Positions 34,488-42,407 of a DNA stretch of 64,000 nucleotides are shown here, piece after piece. A program made the position numbers and the translations under genes. Where the stretch lies: NCBI GenBank assembly GCA_934728255.1, contig CAKVEC010000004.1, forward strand, positions 62,001 to 126,000, read 5' to 3'. This DNA comes from an uncultured Bacteroidales bacterium. Its GTDB lineage: Bacteria > Bacteroidota > Bacteroidia > Bacteroidales > Paludibacteraceae. Position 1 is the first letter of the stretch. Every line of letters starts with the position of its first letter. The notes beneath the pieces are model-generated. The model was not told where the DNA came from. It ran no database searches and saw nothing but the letters and a program-made list of their open reading frames with translations.

Positions 34488-35651
34488 TTACAAACTACGG
34501 CGGATGGCGGCTTCCATACCGCGTATTTCGGCGAGTTCGCGGAGACGACCGAGGAGGGTGTAGCCGGGGTTGGTGCGTTTACCTTTAGCGAGGTCGTCGC
34601 AGATACAATGTCCGTGGTCTGGACGGAGGGGAATGGCGCACCCACGCTGCTGCTCCACCTCCACCATAGCACGGAGAAACTCATAGGTATCAAGGTCTCC
34701 CTCGAGCGTCCATTTCTCGTAGAAATCGCCCTCCGTGGTCTGAGTAACGGCACGGAGATGTACGAAATTGATACGATCGCCGAAACGGCGCATCATTCCG
34801 ACCAAGTCGTGCTTTCCGGCACCGCCGAAAGAGCCCGTACAGAGACAGAGGCCGTTGCTCTTGTTGGGCACGGCATCGATGAGGGCTTGGAAATCGTCAG
34901 CCGACGACAGAACACGCGGCAAGCCCATAATAGGCATAGGCGGGTCGTCGGGGTGGATAACCAGCGAGACACCCGCTTCGTCTGCCGCAGGGCAAACCTC
35001 GCGCAGGAAGAAAATCAGGTTCTGCTGCAATCGCTCGCGAGTGATACCCCTGTAGCGCAGGAGTTGCTCGCGGAACTGCTCCAGCGTAAACGACTCCTCC
35101 GCACCGGGCAAGCCCATAATCATTGTACGAGTAAGACGCTGCTTGTCCTCGTCCGTCATCCGGTCGAAACGGGCTTTGGCACGGGCAATCTCCTCGGCGG
35201 TGTATTCGGTTTCCGCCCCCTCACGACGGAGGATATAGAGGTCGAATGCCATATAGGCGGCTTTTTCGAACATAAGTCCGTGGCTGCCGTCTGGGAAGAT
35301 ATAGTCGAGGTTGGTGCGCGTCCAGTCGAGCACGGGCATAAAATTGTAGGTAACCATACGGATACCGCATGCGCCGAGATTGCGGAGGGTCTGCTTGTAG
35401 TTATCAATATAACGCAGATAGTCGCCCTCCTGCGTTTTGATATGCTCATGGACAGGAACGGACTCGACGCCTGTCCACTCCAAGCCCGCGGCTTCCACTT
35501 CTGCTTTGCGGCGTTGTATCTCGCCAACAGACCAGACTTCCCCGTTGGGGATATGATGGAGGGCGGTTATTACCCCCGTGGCACCTGCCATACGGATATC
35601 TGCAAGACGAACGGGGTCATTGGGTCCGTACCAGCGCATTGTTTGAATCAT
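34488..35651 (-). CDS. uxuA: Mannonate dehydratase
   Basis: A 387-residue UxuA that converts D-mannonate to 2-keto-3-deoxygluconate in hexuronate breakdown. The ATG at 35651 (MIQTMRWYGPNDPVRLADIR) is used. The family blocks GVITALHHIPNGEVW, TYNFMPVLDWTRT, LVIHPDDPP, GLCLCTGSFG, HLRAV and RPDHGH carry the metal-binding Cys, His and Asp residues. It stands at the end of the third PUL, after an SDR oxidoreductase that could supply mannonate from fructuronate. The 332-nt gap to that gene holds repeats only. Confidence 0.95.
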   Translation of the reverse strand: MIQTMRWYGPNDPVRLADIRMAGATGVITALHHIPNGEVWSVGEIQRRKAEVEAAGLEWTGVESVPVHEHIKTQEGDYLRYIDNYKQTLRNLGACGIRMVTYNFMPVLDWTRTNLDYIFPDGSHGLMFEKAAYMAFDLYILRREGAETEYTAEEIARAKARFDRMTDEDKQRLTRTMIMGLPGAEESFTLEQFREQLLRYRGITRERLQQNLIFFLREVCPAADEAGVSLVIHPDDPPMPIMGLPRVLSSADDFQALIDAVPNKSNGLCLCTGSFGGAGKHDLVGMMRRFGDRINFVHLRAVTQTTEGDFYEKWTLEGDLDTYEFLRAMVEVEQQRGCAIPLRPDHGHCICDDLAKGKRTNPGYTLLGRLRELAEIRGMEAAIRRSL

Positions 35652-35760
35652 TTGAAGTAACAATTAAAAATTAACAATTAATATGCAGGGCGGGTGAGTT
35701 GTTTCCTATGCCGCGGGGCGGCAAGAAAAATAGAGGAAAATATACCAACAGTGGCTGTTT

Positions 35761-35835
35761 GACGACGCGGGACGCGTCGTCTCCACACATCCTATACGTT
35801 TCAACGGTCCAAATACCGCGGACGAGGCGTCCGCG
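35761..35835. repeat. REP-like palindromic element, copy 1
   Basis: Two hairpins: GACGACGC / GCGTCGTC (35761-35781, 5-nt loop) and CGCGGACG-AGG-CGTCCGCG (35817-35835). The second is repeated at 39626-39644 with paired base changes. It is in the gap between uxuA and the SDR gene. Confidence 0.7.
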
Positions 35836-35892
35836 TCCCCGGTGGAAAACTTGGCACCAACTGCAGGGTAAACATCACCTATCCTATGCAGA

Positions 35893-35958
35893 ATCACCCA
35901 CTAATCACCCACTAATCACCTACTAATCACCTACTAATCACCTACTAATCACCTACTC
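35893..35958. repeat. 11-bp tandem array, six copies (AATCACCYACT)
   Basis: Six exact 11-bp units: two AATCACCCACT followed by four AATCACCTACT. The head is CCTATCCTATGCAG and the tail begins CTCCTTCTATAC. It ends 26 nt from the SDR stop codon, so it lies downstream of that gene. Confidence 0.93.
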
Positions 35959-35983
35959 CTTCTATACAGATGCTATACAGGGA

Positions 35984-36793
35984 TCAGATAGAGAAGACAT
36001 CGAAGCCTCCGTCCACGACGCTCAAGGCACCCGTAACGAAAGAGGATGCCTCGGAAATGAGGTAGTGGATAGTGCCGCAGAGTTCCTCGGGTACGGCAAA
36101 ACGTCCGGCAGGAGTATGGCGGATAACATCCTCACCGCGAGCAGTAAGAGAGCCGTCGGGGTTGGTGAGCAAAGCACGGTTCTGGTTGGTAATAAGAAAG
36201 CCCGGTACGATAGCGTTGACGCGGATACGTGGGCTAAACTTCTGCGCCATTTCGGTAGCCATATACTTGGTGTAACTGGCGATAGCCGACTTGGCACAGC
36301 CGTAGCCGAAGACGCGTGTGAGCGGACGGAGGGCAGACTCGGAGCAGAAATTGACGATAGTCCCCTCTTTCTTCTCGCAAAGGATAGCACCGAGTATTTT
36401 GGTAGGCAGGATCGTACCGAAAAGATTGAGTTCGACCACCTTGCGGATTGCATCGTCAGACGCATCAAGAAACGTTTTGTCGGGTGCGATATTGGCAGCC
36501 GCCATATTACCGCCCGCCGCATTGAGCAGAACATCAATCGTACCGAAACGGGCAAGGATGTCGCGCTTGTTCTGCTCCAAGATGTCGGCATCAAGGACAT
36601 TCGTACGGAGGAACATGGCGGGTGTAACAGCCGAGAGTTCCGCCTCGAAAGATTTACCTACTTCCTCGTTCATATCGAGGATGACCATGTGTGCGCCCTG
36701 CTCAGCGAGATAGCGCGCAATCGTTTGTCCGAGAACCCCGCAGCCGCCCGTGAGGACGACTACTTTGCCTTTAATATCAAAGAGATTTTTCAT
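35984..36793 (-). CDS. SDR-family oxidoreductase, probable D-mannonate (fructuronate) dehydrogenase
   Basis: A 269-residue short-chain dehydrogenase/reductase. Rossmann motif TGGCGVLGQTIARYLAEQG (about 16-34) with an Asp at the end of beta-2 (VILDMN), which favours NAD(H). The NAAGGNMA block, the catalytic Ser (CSESA) and Y-x3-K (YGCAK) are all present. In Bacteroides relatives an SDR of this type beside uxuA reduces fructuronate to mannonate in place of UxuB. Its place directly before uxuA in the same direction supports that. Assignment to the mannonate step is inference. Confidence 0.85.
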   Translation of the reverse strand: MKNLFDIKGKVVVLTGGCGVLGQTIARYLAEQGAHMVILDMNEEVGKSFEAELSAVTPAMFLRTNVLDADILEQNKRDILARFGTIDVLLNAAGGNMAAANIAPDKTFLDASDDAIRKVVELNLFGTILPTKILGAILCEKKEGTIVNFCSESALRPLTRVFGYGCAKSAIASYTKYMATEMAQKFSPRIRVNAIVPGFLITNQNRALLTNPDGSLTARGEDVIRHTPAGRFAVPEELCGTIHYLISEASSFVTGALSVVDGGFDVFSI

Positions 36794-36845
36794 TGTTATG
36801 AAGAGATATAGAAACGTTAATTAACGTGTAATTAAACGTTAATTT

Positions 36846-37514
36846 TTACTTGATGATTTTTTTGCCGTTGAGGATGTAGGTACCGGAAGGGAGAACATCA
36901 AGGTTTGTGCCAACGTAAGCACCGAGGAGGGTGTAGATACGATTGTCGGGTTCAGCAACAGCGGTATTGACGGCAGTCGGGTTCTCGGGTTCTGCTTGCT
37001 TGGGGTAAATGGTGATGCTCTTCACATAGAAACGCTGATTTGCTGCCGTGATTTGGTTGATACGGATAGTCGTAACCACGCCTACTGGTTTCCATACGCA
37101 ATCTTCAAAGACTTTGTTGCCTGCAGAAAGGGCGAAAGCAGCGGTATCCGTAAGTAGCACATTGATTGCCTTGAAGCCGTCAGCGCCTTCGGTTTGGCTG
37201 TACATAGCAGCAGAGATAACGATAGAATCCACCTCGGTAGGATTCGCCAAAGTAAAATTCAAGATACCTTTTTTAGACTGTGAACCAAATTTCGCGCCAC
37301 ATCCTTGACGCGCAGGAGAGACGTTATCACGTACATCTATAGACGCTACATACTCCGTAGCATCTGCACCAAAGATAGCCTCAACGGATTTTACATAATT
37401 ATTGGCACTATCTTTATCCGTAGCAGAATACTCTACGAAATTGAGGGTGTACGATTGGGCGAAAGCCACGGAAGACAGCAGCACGGCTGCCATAGAAAGA
37501 AAAAGTTTTTTCAT
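36846..37514 (-). CDS. Small secreted T9SS-type protein of unknown function
   Basis: A 222-residue protein with a signal peptide (about 1-19, ending AFA-QS) and a T9SS-like C-terminal end (from about 185; YTLLGAYVGTNLDVLPSGTY and the closing NGKKIIK). The body (about 20-170) is beta-rich with DVRDNVSPARQGCGAKFGSQ and a region ending VKSITIYPK, reminiscent of small carbohydrate-binding folds, but I cannot name a family. It lies 22 nt after the agarase-like gene and before the SDR gene within the third PUL, so a surface glycan-binding role is possible. Confidence 0.75.
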   Translation of the reverse strand: MKKLFLSMAAVLLSSVAFAQSYTLNFVEYSATDKDSANNYVKSVEAIFGADATEYVASIDVRDNVSPARQGCGAKFGSQSKKGILNFTLANPTEVDSIVISAAMYSQTEGADGFKAINVLLTDTAAFALSAGNKVFEDCVWKPVGVVTTIRINQITAANQRFYVKSITIYPKQAEPENPTAVNTAVAEPDNRIYTLLGAYVGTNLDVLPSGTYILNGKKIIK

Positions 37515-37535
37515 GTTGTTATTGTTTTTATAGGA

Positions 37536-39521
37536 TTATTTGAATCGTTTGTTTGGGAGGGGTACACCGAAAAGAGTGTACTTGTTGCCCGCACGGAGGA
37601 TATAGACTTGCCCGTTCTCGATGATTTTGGTAGCAGGAGAAGTGGCAACAGTATGCTCTATGGCATCGGGAAGTATATGATCTCCGTAGAAGGTAAGTAT
37701 CAACAGGGGTTGCGCTTTGCTCTCGCGGGAGAAGAAAGATACAGCCTCGTCAGTCTTGGTAAGCGCATGCAGTTTGAACGATGGAGCAGCAGCGTGGTCG
37801 AGTACCCAGCGGGTAACATCAAACGTATAGGTGCTATCTGCCACGAAGGCTTGCTTATAGGACGCAAGGCGGTTGTAGGTGCTTTTCCACGAAGCATTGG
37901 CAGCACGCTGTGCGCCTGTGAGGGATTCCGTCCATGACGGGTCTTCCACGCCCGAGACGAGCAGGTTGTGCGGTTCGCCGTCGGAAGCGGCACAGGTGAG
38001 ACGCAACTCGGCATTTTTGAGATAGGGCATCAATGCTTCCACCGATGAGAGGTCGAAACGCAGGAATGACTCGCGGCGTTGGTTCTCGGTGCCGTAATAG
38101 CGCACGAGCAGGGTCTGCTCCGCGCCGTGGGTGTCTTGTTGGTTAGCCCCCAACGTAACGTAGGTATCGGCTACGGGTGCAACCTGACAGCGGGTAAGGG
38201 TTGTTTCTTGCGGGCAACGGTTGGTGCCGTCGAAGAAATCAATGAGACGATAGACCTGCGAATTGAGTTCGGCGGCGTATTGTGTCATATCGGTGTATTC
38301 CTTGCGAGTGGCAGAGACGAGCCCTTTGTTGGAGTCATTGTTGTCCATAAAGCGGAAATACTGCCAGCCGATGAAACAGGGGTTCTTCAATAGTTGCAGG
38401 CAGGTATTCTGATACCATCGACCACGGTCAGCCTGACTATTGACATACCAACCTGCGCCCTCCTGTGTGCCGGACTTGTAATGCACATCCTTGGTATAGA
38501 ACTCAGTAACGAGACAGGGGTGGTCATTCGTCCATGAGGTTTTGGCAATCTGGTCATTGGGGCAGAAATAGTCGTAGAAATTGACGGACGTAACATCACA
38601 GTACTTGTGCGACATATCCACCACGCCCTGAATACTGCGTGGTACGCCATGGAGGCGGCTGCCGAGAACCATATGATTCGGGGCCGCTGCATGGATAGCA
38701 CCTGCCACTACGCTGTAATACCGCTCCGCAAGATAGGTAGCATATGCCTCTTTCTGCGCCTCTGTGGGTGCGGACAAATTCACTCCGTTGCGTGCTGCCC
38801 ACACGACTGTACTGTCGTAAGTAGGGTCGCCCGCAGAAAGCGAGGAGACAACGAGTTCCAACTGGCGGATATTGAACGGCAGTTCGTTGTCGGTGAAATA
38901 GCCAAGCAGGTCGCGTTCGTTGCTGTACTGCGAGAAATTGCTTTTGGCTTGCGCATAGCAGAAGGTCTCGAACTGAGGGTCAAGCACCAGCAGATAATTG
39001 GCGGCTTTGTTCTGGACCTCAGCGGGCGTATCGTAATAGTCCGGGCGCACCTTGCGATAATTGACATAGAAATTATACCGCCGAGTATAGGACATCTGCC
39101 CATAGTTCCAGAGGTTGTTGCTATTCTTGGTTTGCGACTCGGAGGCAATGAAATTGCCCGTTCCGTTGAAGCCGTTGCGGCGCAAGACATCATAGTCGTC
39201 TTGCAAGGCACCGGCATCGAGACTGGTAACAGCCACATTGATGCCCGCATAGCCGTCGGGGTCGATGAGCCACCAGCGGTTATCGATTTTTGCCACGTGG
39301 TAGAAACCGGTAGAGTCGGCACGCAGCCAAGCGCATGCACCTGTGCGGGTATAGTCGGAAGCGGCGTTCTCCGCAGGGGTGTAGCCACCGAGCGTAGAGA
39401 CCAGGTCGATCTTGTAACTACCCCACCCACCGTTGTACGAACTCTTGGCATTGAGTGTAGCGGCAGAGAGTGTCCCTGCCACTACGACAATACCGAATAA
39501 CGAAAGTATGCGCTTTTTCAT
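37536..39521 (-). CDS. Agarase-like clan GH-A glycosidase with DNRLRE/CBM96-type domain, secreted
   Basis: A 661-residue secreted enzyme. The start at 39521 (MKKRILSLFGIVVVAG) gives a signal peptide of about 22 residues. The N-terminal segment (about 62-100, FYHVAKIDNRWWLIDPDGYAGINV) is typical of agarase-like TIM-barrel enzymes. Candidate catalytic residues are Glu213 (GYFTDNELPF) and Glu340 (PCLVTEFYTKD). A DNRLRE-type beta-sandwich follows at about 430-605, and the protein ends with a short ENG-type motif (IIENGQVYILRAGNKYTLFG). It belongs to the operon susC-susD-surface protein-this enzyme. The exact GH family and substrate (beta-galactan type is suggested by the fold) are unresolved. Confidence 0.8.
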   Translation of the reverse strand: MKKRILSLFGIVVVAGTLSAATLNAKSSYNGGWGSYKIDLVSTLGGYTPAENAASDYTRTGACAWLRADSTGFYHVAKIDNRWWLIDPDGYAGINVAVTSLDAGALQDDYDVLRRNGFNGTGNFIASESQTKNSNNLWNYGQMSYTRRYNFYVNYRKVRPDYYDTPAEVQNKAANYLLVLDPQFETFCYAQAKSNFSQYSNERDLLGYFTDNELPFNIRQLELVVSSLSAGDPTYDSTVVWAARNGVNLSAPTEAQKEAYATYLAERYYSVVAGAIHAAAPNHMVLGSRLHGVPRSIQGVVDMSHKYCDVTSVNFYDYFCPNDQIAKTSWTNDHPCLVTEFYTKDVHYKSGTQEGAGWYVNSQADRGRWYQNTCLQLLKNPCFIGWQYFRFMDNNDSNKGLVSATRKEYTDMTQYAAELNSQVYRLIDFFDGTNRCPQETTLTRCQVAPVADTYVTLGANQQDTHGAEQTLLVRYYGTENQRRESFLRFDLSSVEALMPYLKNAELRLTCAASDGEPHNLLVSGVEDPSWTESLTGAQRAANASWKSTYNRLASYKQAFVADSTYTFDVTRWVLDHAAAPSFKLHALTKTDEAVSFFSRESKAQPLLILTFYGDHILPDAIEHTVATSPATKIIENGQVYILRAGNKYTLFGVPLPNKRFK

Positions 39522-39625
39522 TGTGCTTTGAAACAAATACACGAAAAAATCAATCAAAAATTATTCAAGCAGGCAAGTTCTTTTGGCGACGCAGGATGCT
39601 TTGCCTCCATATTGTTCCTGTTTTC

Positions 39626-39644
39626 CGCGGGCGAGGCGCCCGCG
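39626..39644. repeat. REP-like palindromic element, copy 2
   Basis: CGCGGGCG-AGG-CGCCCGCG, the same hairpin as 35817-35835 with an A-T pair replaced by G-C and the AGG loop kept. It is preceded by sequence (from about 39578) that resembles the first hairpin region of copy 1. Located between two genes of the third PUL. Confidence 0.7.
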
Positions 39645-39660
39645 CCCCCGGAGATGCTGC

Positions 39661-40689
39661 TTACAACTCTGTACCGAGGACGGTATATGTTGCGTTGCCG
39701 CGGCGTATAACGAGTTGTCCGTTCTCGATTGACTTGGTGGCTTTTGCCTCGGTGCGGGGATTATTGAGAGCGGTCTGTTTGCCGATTACGTCCTCCCATG
39801 CATAACCTACGCGGATACCGTCAATGATATAGGGTGCGATGGTGTTGGCTTTGCCCGGTTCGCCGCCACGCAGATAGAAACCGCGCAAGGAACCCATCTC
39901 CTTTCCACTGCCGGACAGACGATAAGCGTCTTTGCCGTCAGGGTCTTTCTGATAGAGGTTTGCCGTAGCGGGTTCTGCGCCCAGTGTCGGATTGATATAG
40001 AGCCACATCTCGTCGTCATAGTTGCCCTTTTCCTCTGCGGCGGTCTTGCCGTTGAGTTTGCCCACATGGTATTTCATCACAATGAGATAAGTCTTGTCGA
40101 AGGTGAAATACGGTTCGTTCTCGGGGTTCGTCCATTCGGCTTTGCCATCACTCGACTTGTTGATACCGAAAGAAATCTCCTGCCCCGTAAAAGGTGCACC
40201 CGTAATCTCGTCCATCGCCTCTACAGATGCATATAAGCGACCGGCAAAGTTGTTTGACGTGGCAGTAGGTTCCATCTTGATGCCCATGAAATAGTCAGGA
40301 CTTGCGTAATTGACCTCCTGCTTGGGGAACTGAATCATAAAAGCGATATAAATGGTCGAGTCGTTCAATACGCCGTGTCCCCAATTCTTAAAAACAGATT
40401 GTCCGGTTTTGGACTGCGGGGTGAAACGCAAGGCATTGCCTATGCCCGAGCCGGCATAACCATCGTAGGTGAGCGGTGCATCGGCAATAGTGAAACGCGT
40501 TTGCCCCGAGTTTTTGTTAGCGGATGTACTCCACCCCGTTACACCATCGATATTGTCGGAAGATGTAATGGTATCGGTAATAAGGTTGGTGCCGGCCTCA
40601 TACTCGAAATACTCCTCAAGGAGCAAGTTTTGGGCGTTGATACTCAGTGCCATAATGGCTACAGAAGCCAAAGAGAAAATCTTTTTCAT
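39661..40689 (-). CDS. Secreted surface protein with lectin-like (ConA-like) body and ENG-type C-terminus
   Basis: A 342-residue protein placed directly after susD, where surface glycan-binding proteins usually are. It has a signal peptide (about 1-19, ending INA-QN) rather than a lipoprotein signal. The body (about 20-305) begins LLLEEYFEYEAG and has the spaced strands of a concanavalin-like sandwich (IYIAFMIQFP, GRLYASVEA, YLIVMKYHVG, MWLYINP, PYIIDGIRVG). The last 25 residues (SIENGQLVIRRGNATYTVLG) match the ENG-type ends of the proteins at 20080 and 37536. No catalytic motif is recognised; a glycan-binding role is the best guess. Confidence 0.75.
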   Translation of the reverse strand: MKKIFSLASVAIMALSINAQNLLLEEYFEYEAGTNLITDTITSSDNIDGVTGWSTSANKNSGQTRFTIADAPLTYDGYAGSGIGNALRFTPQSKTGQSVFKNWGHGVLNDSTIYIAFMIQFPKQEVNYASPDYFMGIKMEPTATSNNFAGRLYASVEAMDEITGAPFTGQEISFGINKSSDGKAEWTNPENEPYFTFDKTYLIVMKYHVGKLNGKTAAEEKGNYDDEMWLYINPTLGAEPATANLYQKDPDGKDAYRLSGSGKEMGSLRGFYLRGGEPGKANTIAPYIIDGIRVGYAWEDVIGKQTALNNPRTEAKATKSIENGQLVIRRGNATYTVLGTEL

Positions 40690-40754
40690 AATATTGTTGG
40701 GTTTTAGTTAGAGACTTTAAGGACAATCATTACAAATTACAAATTACAAATTAA

Positions 40755-42344
40755 TCAGTATCCCGGGTTTTGCGGGAAGGTGTGCATAATGTCGCGTTGG
40801 GCTTGGGGTATCGGCCAGCGGTTGTGGTAGTCGCTGACGTTGTCGCGGATAATGGTATCATTATTCAGCACCCCCCACCGCTCGCTATAGACATATTCAC
40901 CGCCGTGCGCCTGCACCTGCTTGACCAGCAGGTTCTCCCGTTTAAGGAAGTTCCAGCGGTCGCCCTCCAGTGCCAACTCGCGTGCCTGCTCATCGGCAAG
41001 CATCCCGATGGTGATGGGGCGTGTTTCCGCTGCATTGCCCGCACGGGTATAGGTCTTGTTGTAGTAATAGGCAGCCGAGTCCTGTCTTCCGAGGTGGATA
41101 TATGCCTCACAACCGAGGATATAGGCATCAGGGAGACGATAGATAATAATATCCTTGAACGACTGGTTATCGGTTGGCGAAGCCTTGGTATAGGAATCGT
41201 TGTACTTGGTGCACATCGGATGCACGTTCAGATACGCCGCCTGGGTGGTAGCGATAAGGGTGTCGCCCAAATGCCGTCCGCGGGGCAGGTTGTCGGGGTC
41301 GTTGTATGTCCAGGCGGTCTTATACCAGGCGGTATAGCGCAGGTCGTGCGCTTGGTCGTATAGACCGAGCAGGTATTGGTTCGGGAACACACGCCCCCAC
41401 GGATAGCCTCCCGACGCATAGTCGATGAGCATACCTTTCTGCTGGTTGTACTGCGGCGTACAATGGATACACATACGGTGCCCGCTGTTGGTATTGGTAA
41501 CTGTATTGGTAAACCAACCGCCGGTTGCCTTATTCCATTGCGAAACGAGTATTGCCTCCGAGTGGTTGAGGTTAGCCGCATCGAAGACCTCTGCAGGGTT
41601 AGAGAGCAATGTATATACCCCACTCTGCTCTATGGCATTGATCTGGTCGGCACACTCTTGCCATTTGCCTTGCCAAGCCGCCGACTTGGCACGCAACAGA
41701 CGTGCCACGCCCTGCGTAAACCGTCCGGGCTGTATGGTTGTCAGGGGAAGGTGCTCAATAGCATAGTCGAGGTCTTCGTCCATCAAGGCATACACATCCT
41801 CTTTGGCAGCAGGAGTATAGGAAACAGAGTCGTTCACATTCTCGGGAGTAGTAACCCGTGTAGTGAGGTAGATATTGTCGTAGCGTTGGAGCAAGCGCAA
41901 GTAGGCATGCGCCCGGAAGAGCCGTGCCTCGGCTACCGCCTGTATCGCCACCGGGTCGGTCATATCCACCTTGTCGGCTGCGGCAATCACCATATTGGCA
42001 TATCCGATCATAGCATACTGAGATTGCCACAAGCGGGCGACACTCGGGGTGGTAGGCAGCAGGTTCTCATAGCGACCGAACTGCGGAATACCCTCACCCG
42101 CACGGCAATAGGTGATGTCGTCGCCGATAAGCATATTCATCCAGAGTATCGTCTCCGAGTCATCGTTATTGCGGAAGATCTCACGGTCTTTGTAGTACAT
42201 CGCCAGCACCGCACTCGCCATACCCGAGGGGGTGGAAACGATATACTCGCCTGTAGGTTGGGTATAGACTTTCTCGTCCAGCCAGTCGTGGCAGGAGGTC
42301 AGCAGCAATGCCACTATGAGAATATATACACTATGCTTTTTCAT
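40755..42344 (-). CDS. susD: SusD/RagB-family glycan-binding lipoprotein of the third PUL
   Basis: A 529-residue SusD-family lipoprotein (lipobox LTSC, Cys18). Family blocks: QSQYAMIGYANMVIAAADK, AEARLFRAHAYLRLLQRYDNIYL, and the C-terminal ELALEGDRWNFLKRENLL with PIPQAQRDIMHTFPQNPGY. It starts 63 nt after susC; that gap contains a 9-bp tandem array. Ligand unknown; the following agarase-like enzyme and uronate genes point to a galactan- or uronate-containing glycan. Confidence 0.95.
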   Translation of the reverse strand: MKKHSVYILIVALLLTSCHDWLDEKVYTQPTGEYIVSTPSGMASAVLAMYYKDREIFRNNDDSETILWMNMLIGDDITYCRAGEGIPQFGRYENLLPTTPSVARLWQSQYAMIGYANMVIAAADKVDMTDPVAIQAVAEARLFRAHAYLRLLQRYDNIYLTTRVTTPENVNDSVSYTPAAKEDVYALMDEDLDYAIEHLPLTTIQPGRFTQGVARLLRAKSAAWQGKWQECADQINAIEQSGVYTLLSNPAEVFDAANLNHSEAILVSQWNKATGGWFTNTVTNTNSGHRMCIHCTPQYNQQKGMLIDYASGGYPWGRVFPNQYLLGLYDQAHDLRYTAWYKTAWTYNDPDNLPRGRHLGDTLIATTQAAYLNVHPMCTKYNDSYTKASPTDNQSFKDIIIYRLPDAYILGCEAYIHLGRQDSAAYYYNKTYTRAGNAAETRPITIGMLADEQARELALEGDRWNFLKRENLLVKQVQAHGGEYVYSERWGVLNNDTIIRDNVSDYHNRWPIPQAQRDIMHTFPQNPGY

Positions 42345-42368
42345 TGTTTTTGCTGTTTAATGAATAGG

Positions 42369-42406
42369 GTCTTTAAGGACTTTAAGGTCTTTAAGGTCCT
42401 TAACGG
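42369..42406. repeat. 9-bp tandem array between susC and susD (TCTTTAAGG type)
   Basis: Four 9-bp units of TCTTTAAGG / ACTTTAAGG / TCCTTAACG type. The same words occur at 20897-20957. They separate the third PUL's susC and susD. Confidence 0.75.
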
Positions 42407-42407
42407 G

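Noticed and set aside
35761..35850. Possible tRNA or structured RNA gene in the GC-rich gap
   Set aside because: The hairpins do not make a cloverleaf, and the second one recurs at 39626-39644, which fits a REP-type repeat better.
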